Assembly (NCBI RefSeq): GCF_003362755.1
Contig: NZ_QKRA01000002.1
Span: 124,001-188,000, forward strand
Direction of reading: 5' to 3'
Length of the DNA: 64,000 bases
From: Marinomonas piezotolerans
Lineage (GTDB): Bacteria > Pseudomonadota > Gammaproteobacteria > Pseudomonadales > Marinomonadaceae
The translations under genes were made by a program, and so were the position numbers. Numbering within the stretch: the stretch's first letter is position 1; each line of letters starts with the position of its first letter. Below, piece by piece: positions 53,064 through 62,555 of this stretch. The notes below the pieces were generated by a model. The model ran no database searches. It was not told where the DNA came from and worked only from the letters and a program-made list of their open reading frames with translations.

Positions 53064-53166
53064 GATGTTTTGGTGTCCATTAACTTAGGTGTTATGCGCG
53101 CCCTTGTCTCTATGGCGCGCCGTTTAATTTAGTTTATATCGTTAGTAGATGTTATTGGCTAGCGTC

Positions 53167-54540
53167 CTAGAAGAACGTTAGACCTACCTGGAATAGCTGC
53201 TCGACCGCGGGAATTTGCTTCTTATTTGAAACAAATATAATGACATGGTCTTCTGCCTGAATGACAACATCACCTGTCGCGACGATGATGTCATCATTGC
53301 GAACAACCGCACCAATGGTGGCACCTTCCGGTAAATTCAAATTGGCAATTGCACGGCCGACTACTTTTGAGGAGCGATAGTCTCCATGCGCTACCGCTTC
53401 TAATGCTTCGGCAGCGCCCTTACGCATCGAATGTACGTTTACGACATCGCCTCGGCGGATATACGTCAGCAAGGAACTAATGGTGGTTTGCTGTGGCGAT
53501 ATGGCGATGTCGATCATGCCCTCTTGAACGATGTCGACATAAGCTGGGTTATTGATAATGGTCATGACGGTGCGAACCCCTAAGACCTTTGCCAGCATTG
53601 ATGACATGATATTAGCTTCGTCATTATTTGTGATGGCACAGAAGACATCTGTCGATTCTATGTTCTCTTCCAATAGCAATTCTTGTTTCGACGCATCGCC
53701 GTTCAAAACGATTGTATTATTGAGCGTTTCGGATAAGTAACGGCATCGCTCTGGGTCACGCTCAATGATCTTAACGCGATACTCTTTCTCAAGACTTTGA
53801 GCAAGGCGTTCACCGATGTTGCCACCGCCAGCAATGATGATGCGACGATACGGAGTGTCTAAAGGGCGAAGTTCACTCATGACATCTAAAACGTCGCGCT
53901 GTGCTGTAAGGAAAAATACTTCGTCATTTGCATGGATTAGCGTATTGCCATCAGGTTTGATGGATTGGCCATTGCGGTAGATAGCGGCGATACGCGTTTG
54001 TATCGAAGGCATGTGCTCTTTTAAGTAGCTGATAGGGCGATCAATCAGCGGACCACCTTTTTCGGCTTTGACCACGACAAGCTGTATTTTCCCTTCGGCA
54101 AATTCCATGACTTGCAGTGCACCTGGGTAGCGGATGAGACGGCTTAAATGTTTGGTGACTTCTTTTTCTGGGCTAATGCGCACATCCATTGGCAAGGCCG
54201 TATCCCCAAATATTTTTGGGTATTTTGAGTAAGCGTTTGACCTAACTCGACCAATTTTTGTTGGGGTTTTAAACAAGGTGTGAGCCACCTGACAGGCGAT
54301 CATATTGGTTTCGTCTTGGTTGCTTACTGCGATCAGCATATCTGCATCATTACAGCCAGCTTGGTCTAATACGTCAGGGTGGGAGCCACTTCCTTGAACC
54401 GTTTGAATATCGAGCCGATCTTGAAGCTCTCGAAGACGATTGGCATCAGTATCGATCACCGTAATATCGTTGTCTTCATTTGCCAGATTTTCTGCAAGGG
54501 TCGCCCCTACTTGTCCCGCGCCAATTATGATGATTTTCAT
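53167..54540 (-). CDS. trkA: Trk system potassium uptake regulator TrkA
   Basis: The 457-residue peripheral protein has two RCK-N Rossmann domains (KIIIIGAGQVGATLAENL at the start and IIIAGGGNIGERLAQSL near 232) and two RCK-C domains. It binds NAD(H) and nucleotides and gates TrkH. ATG 54540 matches the family start (MKIIILGAG) with AAGG upstream; a longer in-frame start at 54576 is rejected. Confidence 0.96.
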   Translation of the reverse strand: MKIIIIGAGQVGATLAENLANEDNDITVIDTDANRLRELQDRLDIQTVQGSGSHPDVLDQAGCNDADMLIAVSNQDETNMIACQVAHTLFKTPTKIGRVRSNAYSKYPKIFGDTALPMDVRISPEKEVTKHLSRLIRYPGALQVMEFAEGKIQLVVVKAEKGGPLIDRPISYLKEHMPSIQTRIAAIYRNGQSIKPDGNTLIHANDEVFFLTAQRDVLDVMSELRPLDTPYRRIIIAGGGNIGERLAQSLEKEYRVKIIERDPERCRYLSETLNNTIVLNGDASKQELLLEENIESTDVFCAITNNDEANIMSSMLAKVLGVRTVMTIINNPAYVDIVQEGMIDIAISPQQTTISSLLTYIRRGDVVNVHSMRKGAAEALEAVAHGDYRSSKVVGRAIANLNLPEGATIGAVVRNDDIIVATGDVVIQAEDHVIIFVSNKKQIPAVEQLFQVGLTFF

Positions 54541-54762
54541 TACTTGCCTTTGTGCTGATCGTCTAAGTGCATCCAAAATGGGTGCGATGAATAATGCCCA
54601 AAACTGCTCTTCATTTTAAACGTGATTGCATGAAGTTTTAATGTGCAATAGGTGAATTATTACTTTTATTTTTCGTTGATATCATTTGTGATGAACATCC
54701 TATTTGGGGGATGTTTTTATTAAAGAATGATCAATCATATTTGCATCTACAAAGGCAAAGCA

Positions 54763-54778
54763 TGTTTCATGTGAAACA
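54763..54778. other. parS-like site 2
   Basis: TGTTTCATGTGAAACA differs from the parS consensus at one central base. The palindrome extends to AAGCATG...CATGCTT on both sides. It lies just past the stop of rsmB, between trkA and rsmB. Confidence 0.75.
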
Positions 54779-54801
54779 TGCTTCGTCGCTACACTTGAAT
54801 A

Positions 54802-56124
54802 TCACAGTTTTCTTAACAAGCAATAGTAGAAGCCGTCTTGGCCTTTTCGACTTGGAAATATCTGCATACCATGGCTAACTTTTTTTCCGATGCCCATATT
54901 CAAGTTAGCGTTAAGGTAGTTCAACGACACTTCTTCTGCGTCTGACTGTGCGTTTAGAAATTGCTCCATCTGTCGCTCATTCTCTTCAGGCATTAAGGAA
55001 CAGGTAGCATAAAGCATGACGCCCCCCGTCTTTAATGTCTTCCAGACAGCTTCAAGTATGCCCTTTTGTATGATGACCAGTTCATCAATATCTGCGGGCT
55101 TTCTATTAATCTTGATATCTGGATTACGTCGAATGACGCCAGTTGCGGAGCACGGTGCATCAAGAAGGACCTTATCAAACGGTTGACCGTCCCACCACTG
55201 ATCGAGCTCACTAGCGTCACCGCAGATTAACTTTGCACTGAGACCAAGTCTATCTAGGTTGGATTCAATTCTTGATAGTCGCCATGTCTCTAGCTCAACG
55301 GCAGTCAGGTCCAGCTCATTCGCTCGCTCAAGAAGGTGTCCTGTCTTACCGCCTGGCGCAGCGCAAGCATCCAATAGTCGTTCACCTTGTTGGGGTGATA
55401 GAATCATCCCAGCAAGTTGCGCTGACTCGTCTTGTACGCTTGCATAGCCATCAAAGAATTCAGGTAACTCATTCACAGAAACTGCTTCATCTAGGTACAA
55501 ACCTGAATCTGAAAAAGGCGTTTCACGTGAAACAATACCCTGCTCTTCCAGTTTAGCTTTATATGTTTCACGTGAAACCTTAGCGGTATTGACTCGGATG
55601 CACATGGGCGGGCGGGCATTGGTTGCTTCTACAATTTGCTCGAATTCACTCCCCCAGTGTTTGTTCAAGCGTTTGATAAACCACTTAGGTAAGTTGTATT
55701 CCATGGACGGTTGAGCGTCGAGTCGCTCAATAATGTCGTCGTGTTCACGCTGATATCGACGCAAAACGGCATTGATGAGTTTGGTTGCCCAGTCCTTTTC
55801 TAACTCGCGACACAATTCAACTGATTCGTTGACGGCGGCATGATCTGGGGTGTGCATATGGGTAATTTGATAGAGCCCCATTAGTAAGGCTGCATACAAA
55901 TCAAAATCTTTCTCTTCGAATGGCTTAGTCAGTAAACTCAATGCAATACTGTTGAGCTGTGGATAATAGCGACAGACGCCAAAACAAAGCTCTTTAACTA
56001 GACTCTGTTCGTCAGGATCAGCGCTCGCAATCTGTTTGTTAATCTGAGTCGATAACGAGCCTCTTTGCAGTAGGACTTGCTCCAGTATTCGAGCACTGAT
56101 TAAACGAGCAGACGTATGACTCAT
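54802..56124 (-). CDS. rsmB: 16S rRNA (cytosine-967 C5) methyltransferase RsmB
   Basis: The 440-residue protein has an N-terminal NusB-like domain (about 1-140), SAM-binding LLDACAAPGGKTGHLLE, and the two catalytic Cys motifs LLDAPCSATGVIRRNPDI and YATCSLMPEEN. It methylates C967 of 16S rRNA. It overlaps the end of fmt by 4 nt (ATGA). Two parS-like sites are embedded in its coding sequence. Confidence 0.97.
   Translation of the reverse strand: MSHTSARLISARILEQVLLQRGSLSTQINKQIASADPDEQSLVKELCFGVCRYYPQLNSIALSLLTKPFEEKDFDLYAALLMGLYQITHMHTPDHAAVNESVELCRELEKDWATKLINAVLRRYQREHDDIIERLDAQPSMEYNLPKWFIKRLNKHWGSEFEQIVEATNARPPMCIRVNTAKVSRETYKAKLEEQGIVSRETPFSDSGLYLDEAVSVNELPEFFDGYASVQDESAQLAGMILSPQQGERLLDACAAPGGKTGHLLERANELDLTAVELETWRLSRIESNLDRLGLSAKLICGDASELDQWWDGQPFDKVLLDAPCSATGVIRRNPDIKINRKPADIDELVIIQKGILEAVWKTLKTGGVMLYATCSLMPEENERQMEQFLNAQSDAEEVSLNYLNANLNMGIGKKVSHGMQIFPSRKGQDGFYYCLLRKL
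55519..55534. other. parS-like site 3, inside rsmB
   Basis: CGTTTCACGTGAAACA matches the parS consensus at 15 of 16 positions, with the full 14-bp palindrome intact. Confidence 0.8.
55564..55579. other. parS-like site 4, inside rsmB
   Basis: TGTTTCACGTGAAACC matches the parS consensus at 15 of 16 positions. It starts 45 bp from site 3, so the two form a close pair. Confidence 0.8.
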
Positions 56125-57113
56125 GATGTACTCTCCTGCCCTAGTATGTTGGCAACCCGAAGTTCCTCTTTGAATTTACCATTTAAGGCATCTTGAACCG
56201 ACATCCGCTTGCCGCCTGGAAACTGTAGCTCGGTAATCAATATCGAGCCTTTGCCGGTAGACACGGCAAGTCCTTCTTGACTGACCATGGTGATTTCACC
56301 GTTTTCAAAATCTTGATTATCAGTGTCCAACAATGTGGCAGCATGTATCTTCATGGTCCCACTGGATGTTTGAGTATAGGCGCCTGGCCAAGGCAGCAAA
56401 CCGCGGATCTTACGACTGATGGTCAACGCGTCTTGGCTCCAATCAACAAGACCTTCCTGCTTCGTCAGTTTGTCAGCGTAACAAGTAAGACTCTCATCTT
56501 GAGACTCTCCGTTTAATTGACCTACTCGAAGCGGCTCAAGTGCTTCGAGTAATGCTTGGCCTCCAAGTAAGGCTAAACGATCGTGCAGTGAACCTGATGT
56601 GTCTGTGGGCATAATGGGGCACTCTTTCTTGAGCAGCATGTCCCCTGTGTCGAGCCCCACATCCATTTGCATAATGGTGATTCCTGTGACGGTGTCTCCT
56701 GCAATCACGGCTCGATGGATAGGGGCTGCTCCGCGCCAACGAGGTAGTAAAGACGCGTGAACATTAATACAACCGAATTTAGGTGTATCAAGTACGGCCT
56801 TCGGTAGAATAAGCCCGTATGCGGCGACAATCATAATGTCTGCATTGAGGTCGGCTAAGTCCTGACGGTCCTGATTGGCTTTAAAATTGAGTGGTTGCAG
56901 CACTGGAATATTATGCTTCATAGCAAGCTGTTTAACAGGGCTAGCGACAAGTTTATGGCCGCGGCCTGCAGGGCGATCTGGCTGTGTGTATACCGCTACT
57001 AGCTCATACTGATTAGCTTCTTGAACGTCTATCAGTGCTTGCAGACTTGCTGCGGCAAAGTCCGGTGTCCCTGCAAAAATAATGCGTAATGGAGAAGTGT
57101 GTCGTGTCGTCAT
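56121..57113 (-). CDS. fmt: Methionyl-tRNA formyltransferase
   Basis: The 330-residue enzyme has IIFAGTPDFAAASLQAL, the folate-site NVHASLLPRWRGAAPIHRAV (core HASLLPRWRGAAPI), and the DVGLDTGDML and LLPWPGAYT segments. It formylates initiator Met-tRNA. ATG 57113 is preferred to TTG 57137. It is co-oriented with def, with a terminator-like hairpin between them. Confidence 0.96.
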   Translation of the reverse strand: MTTRHTSPLRIIFAGTPDFAAASLQALIDVQEANQYELVAVYTQPDRPAGRGHKLVASPVKQLAMKHNIPVLQPLNFKANQDRQDLADLNADIMIVAAYGLILPKAVLDTPKFGCINVHASLLPRWRGAAPIHRAVIAGDTVTGITIMQMDVGLDTGDMLLKKECPIMPTDTSGSLHDRLALLGGQALLEALEPLRVGQLNGESQDESLTCYADKLTKQEGLVDWSQDALTISRKIRGLLPWPGAYTQTSSGTMKIHAATLLDTDNQDFENGEITMVSQEGLAVSTGKGSILITELQFPGGKRMSVQDALNGKFKEELRVANILGQESTS

Positions 57114-57134
57114 ATTTAGAGTTAACTTCCGTAA

Positions 57135-57162
57135 CAAAAAATCAGGCCGAAGCCTGATTTTA
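57135..57162 (-). terminator. Hairpin terminator between def and fmt
   Basis: AAATCAGGC and GCCTGATTT pair around a 3-4 nt loop, and the A-run at 57136-57140 gives a T-run on the minus strand. It may reduce read-through from def into fmt-rsmB. Confidence 0.75.
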
Positions 57163-57221
57163 AAAAGTGTGTATCGAGTGTCCCAATTAATGTACTGAAT
57201 TCGGCTATATTCGAGAGAGTT

Positions 57222-57731
57222 TTAAGCGCGCTTCTTTTGCTGTTTTTGCAGTTTAGTTTTGATGCGATTGCGCTTAAGGGGCGACAGATAATCTACCATC
57301 AGTTTTCCATCAAGGTGATCGATTTCATGCTGGACGCAGACCGCCATTAATTCATCAGTGTCCATCTCAAATCGCTCACCATGACGATCAAACGCTTTTA
57401 CTTTGACCTTGGCTGCACGGTAGATATGTTCGTAGTAGCCTGGCACAGATAGGCAGCCTTCTTGGAACTCATTCGGCTCGTCATCTAGTACTTCAAATTC
57501 TGGGTTAATAAAGACAATTGGGTCGTTACGTTCCTCAGAAAAATCCATCACCACAATGCGGTAATGATAGTCTACTTGGGTAGCGGCCAGACCAACGCCC
57601 TGCTCTTCGTACATTGTATCGAGCATGTCATCAATCAACGTTTGTAGCCCTGCATCCTCAAATTGAGTCACAGGTTCAGCGACCTTACGAAGTCGCGGAT
57701 CAGGGTATTCTAAAACAGGTAATACAGCCAT
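57222..57731 (-). CDS. def: Peptide deformylase
   Basis: The 169-residue metalloenzyme has [12 protein letters not shown] (motif GxGLAAxQ), EGCLSVPG (motif 2, Cys metal ligand) and [13 protein letters not shown] (HExxH). It removes the N-formyl group from nascent proteins. ATG 57731 ([14 protein letters not shown]) fits the family; an upstream in-frame start at 57767 is rejected. Confidence 0.97.
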   Translation of the reverse strand: MAVLPVLEYPDPRLRKVAEPVTQFEDAGLQTLIDDMLDTMYEEQGVGLAATQVDYHYRIVVMDFSEERNDPIVFINPEFEVLDDEPNEFQEGCLSVPGYYEHIYRAAKVKVKAFDRHGERFEMDTDELMAVCVQHEIDHLDGKLMVDYLSPLKRNRIKTKLQKQQKKRA

Positions 57732-57950
57732 ATCGATATCCAATAACGTAATGCATGTGCTTAGCATTCTCTTAATCTGATTTGAGAAGCCATTTCTATC
57801 GCTCTATTGTAACCTAAGATTAGGAAAAGAGTGTCATGGCTGTGGCTAAATTTTGTGCAATATGCTTAAATACCGCGCGAATTTAGGCTGTAATGTGCCA
57901 CGTTACAGCTCCCCATATTTTAATCTCTAATGCTCGCAAAGGATTGCCGC

Positions 57951-59156
57951 ATGAATACTCACCACTTTGGCCTGTCATCTGAATGTTGGTTGGCCTTAAG
58001 CTTTATCCCAGGTATTGGGGCGAGTCGCTTATCTCGCTTATGGACCTACCTTTCGACATTGGATTCTGAGAACCAATCTAGCCCAAGTTTATTCGATGAT
58101 CCGCTTCCCTGTTCAGAAGCGATCGACTACAGAACTCTACGAGCTTTGGGATGGAGTGAGCACGCCGCAAAGATGGCCGTTCGCTATCTCTCGCAACATG
58201 TTTTGCCCTACGAGGCAGAGAGTCAGCTTGAGCTTACGCAGAAGTGGTTGGAGCAGTATGATCAGCGCATTGTTTTCAGAGGTAATACGGAATATCCCCG
58301 ATTGTTAAATGAAATTGCTGTGCCGCCAACGTTTCTGTACGTCAAAGGCAATGTGCAAGCTTGGCAAAAACCCACCATTGGCATAGTGGGGGCTCGGGAA
58401 GCCTCTGGCTATGGTCGTCAGGTTGCTCAAGCTTGGGCCCAGCAACTTTCCGAACAGGGGTTTTCTGTCGTCAGTGGCGGCGCTCGAGGTATCGATACGT
58501 TTGCACACAGAGGAGCGTTGGCAGCCCGTGCGCCCACGGTAGCCGTAATGGGAACGGGTCTACATCACTGGTACCCTCGTCAAAATGCGCGAATGTTTGA
58601 GTCGGTACTAGAGCATGATGGAGCACTGATTAGTGAATATTCACTAACTACAGGTGTTAGGCCGAATCTATTTCCGCCTAGAAATCGCATCATAAGCGGT
58701 ATGAGCTTTGGTGTGTTGGTGGTAGAAGCCTCGGAAAAAAGTGGCTCGTTAATCAGCGCGCGGTATGCACTTGACGAAAATCGAGAGGTATTTGCCCTTC
58801 CTGGGCGGATTGGCGAACCGCAAGCGACAGGAACGAATCAGCTTATACGACAGGGTGCGACCTTGGTCACCTCGGTCGAAGACATACTGAGCGAATTACC
58901 TAGGGGGCTTCGATCACCTAAAGAAAGCGCTGCAATCAAAGGAGCGGTTGAACGATCCGAGCCAGATGTTTCACGTGAAGCCTTGTCACTATTCACCCTA
59001 CTGCAACAGGAGCGCATTGCCATGGATTTTGATGCGTTGATAAGACTGACCCAATGGCAAGCGCCTGACCTCTCTCAGGCGCTCATGGAGCTTGAATTGG
59101 CGGGCGTACTTAACAACGCGCAAGGACAGTATCAAATTGCCTTAGAGGCGTCTTAG
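57951..59156 (+). CDS. dprA: DNA-processing protein DprA (Smf)
   Basis: The 401-residue protein has an N-terminal SAM-like helical part, the Rossmann domain with GIVGAREASGYGRQVAQ, SGGARGIDTFAHRGAL and PPRNRIISGMSFGVLVVEA, and a C-terminal winged helix (about 340-400). It loads RecA on incoming single-stranded DNA in transformation. AAAGGA lies 7 nt before ATG 57951. A parS-like site lies near its 3' end. Confidence 0.95.
   Translation: MNTHHFGLSSECWLALSFIPGIGASRLSRLWTYLSTLDSENQSSPSLFDDPLPCSEAIDYRTLRALGWSEHAAKMAVRYLSQHVLPYEAESQLELTQKWLEQYDQRIVFRGNTEYPRLLNEIAVPPTFLYVKGNVQAWQKPTIGIVGAREASGYGRQVAQAWAQQLSEQGFSVVSGGARGIDTFAHRGALAARAPTVAVMGTGLHHWYPRQNARMFESVLEHDGALISEYSLTTGVRPNLFPPRNRIISGMSFGVLVVEASEKSGSLISARYALDENREVFALPGRIGEPQATGTNQLIRQGATLVTSVEDILSELPRGLRSPKESAAIKGAVERSEPDVSREALSLFTLLQQERIAMDFDALIRLTQWQAPDLSQALMELELAGVLNNAQGQYQIALEAS
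58967..58982. other. parS-like site 5, inside dprA
   Basis: TGTTTCACGTGAAGCC matches the parS consensus at 14 of 16 positions; both mismatches are in the right arm. Confidence 0.6.
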
Positions 59157-59569
59157 TCAGAGCTGAAGATATCGCGCTTAAGTTGTTTAATGTCTCGACG
59201 CTCTTTCTTATTGGGGCGATGGTCTGCCATGATTCGACCGCCAAAAGACTTATGCTCGATTGCGCGACGCTCGCGTTTTTCAATAGAATCTTGAGTTTCA
59301 GCGTAGAGCAATTGGGCTTCAGGCGCGCCGCGGCGTTGTTCACTTAGACCCTTAACTTCGACGGTGACTTCGTCCCAGCCTTTGCGTATCGTTATCAAGG
59401 CGCCGAGCTCAACATTACGAGCGGCTTTGCCTTTGGCACCGTTGTACATTACCTTGCCACCGTCAATCGCTTCCTTACACAATGAGCGTGTTTTAAAAAA
59501 GCGTGCGGCCCAAAGCCATTTATCTAATCTTACTGCTTGTGATTGCGACTGTTTTTCTGCTTTACTCAT
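59153..59569 (-). CDS. hslR: Ribosome-associated heat shock protein Hsp15
   Basis: The 138-residue S4-domain RNA-binding protein has VRLDKWLWAARFFKTRSLCK and GGKVMYNGAKGKAARNV, with a basic C-terminal tail (PNKKERRDIKQLKRDIF). It rescues stalled 50S subunits with attached nascent chains. ATG 59569 (MSKAEK) starts the recognisable domain; the open frame runs farther upstream without support. It overlaps the dprA end tail-to-tail by 4 nt. Confidence 0.9.
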   Translation of the reverse strand: MSKAEKQSQSQAVRLDKWLWAARFFKTRSLCKEAIDGGKVMYNGAKGKAARNVELGALITIRKGWDEVTVEVKGLSEQRRGAPEAQLLYAETQDSIEKRERRAIEHKSFGGRIMADHRPNKKERRDIKQLKRDIFSSD

Positions 59570-59632
59570 GCTTTCTGCTTTACTTATTGAAAGTGGGCAT
59601 ACAAATGATGAAACCAAAGAATTAGTACCTTT

Positions 59633-60481
59633 ATGCTGGATGTAAGTCGTCACCCAACCTTTAAGGCATTGCAACAAATCATACACAATGCTGCCGATGT
59701 GATCATGGAGATTTATCAGAAAGCCGACCTTGGTGTCGTGCAGAAATCTGATGATAGTCCTGTGACGGCTGCTGATATTGCAGCAAACCAAATCATTATG
59801 GAAGGTCTAACTGAATTAGCGCCTGAGATACCGATTCTATCGGAAGAAGTCGTTGTCTCATTCGATGAGCGCCGAGAATGGCAGGAACTGTGGGTAGTCG
59901 ACCCTTTGGATGGCACCAAAGAGTTCATCAAGCGTAACGGTGAATTCAGTATTAACATCGCTTTGGTTGTTGAAGGGAAGCCGGTCTTAGGGATGGTCTA
60001 CTTACCGACAACGGGAGAAGGCTACTTTGGTGTGACCAAAAGCTGGCGTGGTCTGCCTGAAGGGGCGATCAAATGGCATGGTCAAGACATAGAAGAGATT
60101 TCAGTACGTGAGCCGAGAGATCCGCTGGTCGCGATGACCAGTCGAAGCCACGGTCCTTCCCTTCCTGAAGATCTTAAAGCCACCCTCAAATCAGCTTACG
60201 ATCAAGTACGAGAGCTACCTAAAGGCAGCTCAATTAAAGGTTGTCGCATTGCCGAAGGTATTGCGGATCTGCATCTTCGCCGAGGCCCGACAAGTGAGTG
60301 GGATACGGCTGCTCAGCAAGCGATTATAGAAGCCGCTGGCGGCTTGCTGGTTGATCCGACAGGCGAACCTTTCCGTTACAACCAGCGTGATAGTCTACTC
60401 AATGGCCACTTTATCGTAGCAGGACCAGAGATCGCTCCGATAGTGCTCGATTGGTATAAGCAATCTGATGAAGATAATTAA
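59633..60481 (+). CDS. cysQ: 3'(2'),5'-bisphosphate nucleotidase CysQ
   Basis: The 282-residue inositol-monophosphatase-fold enzyme hydrolyses PAP to AMP. The metal-binding motifs are ILSEE, WVVDPLDGTKEFIKRNGEFS and SEWDTAAQQAIIEAAGG. It belongs to sulfate assimilation and protects from PAP build-up. It is divergent from hslR with a 63-bp gap. Confidence 0.95.
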   Translation: MLDVSRHPTFKALQQIIHNAADVIMEIYQKADLGVVQKSDDSPVTAADIAANQIIMEGLTELAPEIPILSEEVVVSFDERREWQELWVVDPLDGTKEFIKRNGEFSINIALVVEGKPVLGMVYLPTTGEGYFGVTKSWRGLPEGAIKWHGQDIEEISVREPRDPLVAMTSRSHGPSLPEDLKATLKSAYDQVRELPKGSSIKGCRIAEGIADLHLRRGPTSEWDTAAQQAIIEAAGGLLVDPTGEPFRYNQRDSLLNGHFIVAGPEIAPIVLDWYKQSDEDN

Positions 60482-60497
60482 CCGCTTCTGATTCGGC

Positions 60498-61097
60498 CTA
60501 CATTGGCGCATTTAGACCAACGAGGTCTTGATCTAAGCGTTTCAAGATTCGGAGCTTTGCACGATTTATAAATTCTTCACGTAGAGGCTCGGTGATGGAC
60601 CGAGCTATGGATACCGTACCTACTAACGCAATCACCGTCTCCTCCGCTAAGCTTTTAGACTCTTGCACGCCACGCCTAGACAAAATAGACGCTAATCGAT
60701 CAACTAAGTTATCAAAGCACTCTTGATAAGTTTGACGCACTTTTTCGTCTTGATGGGCCGCATCAGTGACAAGAAACTCCAGAGGGGAAGGAGCCTCTGA
60801 ATTAGGGCGACTCCAGCTCAAATAACGGCTGATTAATGCTTTAAGGTGCGTGTCTTTGGTTTCTGTTTGTTTCTTTGAACGTGCCCCAAAGCCTTTTGAA
60901 GTGGCAAATTTCAGCGCGGCCTCATACAGAGAGCTTTTCCCCGAAAAATGGGCGTAGAACGCACCGTGGGTCATATTGGCCTGTTTCATTATTTGATTCA
61001 GTGTGACCCGATCAAAGCCATTGGAACAAAACAATGTCGCCGCAGCCTGTAAAATACGCAGACGAGTTTGCTCTTTGTGCTTGGGCGAATAAGGCAT
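60498..61097 (-). CDS. TetR/AcrR-family transcriptional regulator
   Basis: The 199-residue protein has an N-terminal TetR HTH (RILQAAATLFCSNGFDRVTLNQIMKQANMTHGAFYAHFSGK, seen by its core VTLNQIMKQANMTHGAFYAHF) and a helical ligand-binding C-terminus. It is divergent from the ketoacyl-synthase pseudogene with a 91-bp gap that holds an inverted repeat. It probably regulated that gene; the ligand is unknown. Confidence 0.88.
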   Translation of the reverse strand: MPYSPKHKEQTRLRILQAAATLFCSNGFDRVTLNQIMKQANMTHGAFYAHFSGKSSLYEAALKFATSKGFGARSKKQTETKDTHLKALISRYLSWSRPNSEAPSPLEFLVTDAAHQDEKVRQTYQECFDNLVDRLASILSRRGVQESKSLAEETVIALVGTVSIARSITEPLREEFINRAKLRILKRLDQDLVGLNAPM

Positions 61098-61109
61098 AAA
61101 ACCCTCCGA

Positions 61110-61133
61110 TAAATATTATCTTGATCATATTTA
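61110..61133. promoter_or_regulatory. Candidate TetR operator
   Basis: TAAATAT (61110-61116) and ATATTTA (61127-61133) form an inverted repeat with a 10-bp spacer, in the gap between the TetR gene and the ketoacyl-synthase gene. Confidence 0.45.
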
Positions 61134-61188
61134 GTTCAACTCTAGCATAGACCCATCTGTCGCAGATCACATAATTAAGGAGAGTAAG

Positions 61189-62459
61189 ATGCAATCCAAT
61201 GAGCGTTATGTCATTACTGGAATGGGCTTAGTATCACCGCTAGGTATCGGCGTCGAAGCGGTTTGGCAACGGCTAATTAATGGGGAATCGGGGGTTCGTC
61301 AACTGCCAACAACGTTGTGTGAGGGCTTGAATACCCATATCGCTGGCCAAGTGCCTGCGTCATCGGAGTTGGAAAATGGCTTAAATGAAAATGACTATCT
61401 GTCCCCTAAAGAGCTAAAACGTATCGATCTGTTTACACTATTTGCGATCGTGGCGGCAGAAGAGGCACTTGAACAAGCGAATTGGAAACCTCAGACGGAA
61501 ACCGATCAACAAGCCACTGCGACCATCATCGCAACCGGGATTGGAGGATTACCGACGATCACTCATGCTGAGAAGGTCCGCCAGATACAGGGAGCAAAAC
61601 GGTTATCTCCGTTTACTGTTCCTGCTTTCTTGGCGAATTTGGCGGCGGGTAACGTATCCATTCGTTTTGGCTTTAAAGGCCCTTTGGGAACACCTGTGAC
61701 AGCCTGTGCCGCGGGTGTTCAAGCTATCGGTGATGCGGTGCGATTGCTGAAAACAGGCGAGGCGAAAGTCGCGTTAGCAGGCGGCACCGAAGCGTGTATT
61801 GATCCCCTTTCTTTGGCGGGCTTTGGCGCTCTTAAAGCGTTGTCAAAACGTAATGATGCGCCAGAACAAGCCTCTCGCCCATTTGATACCGATCGTGAGG
61901 GGTTTGTGATGCAGGCCTGGTCGTAATTGAAACTCTGGAACACGCTCTAGAACGAGGAGCAACGCCACTGGCAGAAATTGTAGGATATGGTACGAGCGCC
62001 GATGCTTATCATCTAACCGCTGGGCCTGAGAATGGTGAAGGCGCGGCCAGAGCAATGCAGCAGGCAATAACAATGGCTGGAATTGACGCCGCTCAGATCG
62101 GCTACGTCAACGCTCACGCGACATCTACTCCAGTGGGGGATCGTGGTGAAATTAATGCCTTACGAGCAGTCTTTGGTGAATCCGTTACTCAAGTGGCGAT
62201 CTCATCAACGAAATCCTCTACCGGTCACTTATTAGGCGCAGCGGGAGGCGTTGAGAGTATTTTCAGTGCCCAAGCGTTACGAACCAATACCCTTCCCCCT
62301 ACCCTAAATTTGCACCACCCAGAAGACAGCATGGCGGATCTCGACTTAGTCCCTCTCAAAGCTCGCCAACAAGCCGTTGATTATGTGCTATGTAATGGGT
62401 TTGGTTTTGGCGGAGTGAATGCTGCGCTGATACTGAAACGTTTTACAGCCAAGGAATAG
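61189..62459 (+). pseudogene. Beta-ketoacyl-ACP synthase II (FabF-like), broken by a 10-bp deletion
   Basis: The first part (61189-61926) reads RYVITGMGLVSPLGIGVEAV to DREGFVM, with the active-site Cys in VTACAAGVQAIGD. Then the frame shifts to AWS and a stop. The next frame continues AGLVVIETLEHALERGA and carries both catalytic His segments, NAHATSTPVGD and SSTKSSTGHLLGAAGG, to 62459. FabF proteins have VMGEGAGVVVLE here. Restoring 10 bp between 61911 and 61912 (GGCGAAGGCG or equivalent) would rejoin them into a 426-residue enzyme. All catalytic residues otherwise survive, so the break looks recent. Confidence 0.88.
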
Positions 62460-62486
62460 ACCACTTTTGGGGTTAAACGAAAGGCG

Positions 62487-62514
62487 TAAAAAAGGCTGCC
62501 ACAGCAGCCTTTGT
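62487..62514. terminator. Bidirectional terminator between the KS pseudogene and dctM
   Basis: AAAGGCTGC (62491-62499) pairs with GCAGCCTTT (62504-62512). The A-rich left flank makes a T-run on the minus strand, serving dctM; the right flank has only three T for the plus strand. Confidence 0.75.
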
Positions 62515-62555
62515 AATGCACATTGATAACGCGAACGTCTGATACTCGATCAGAG

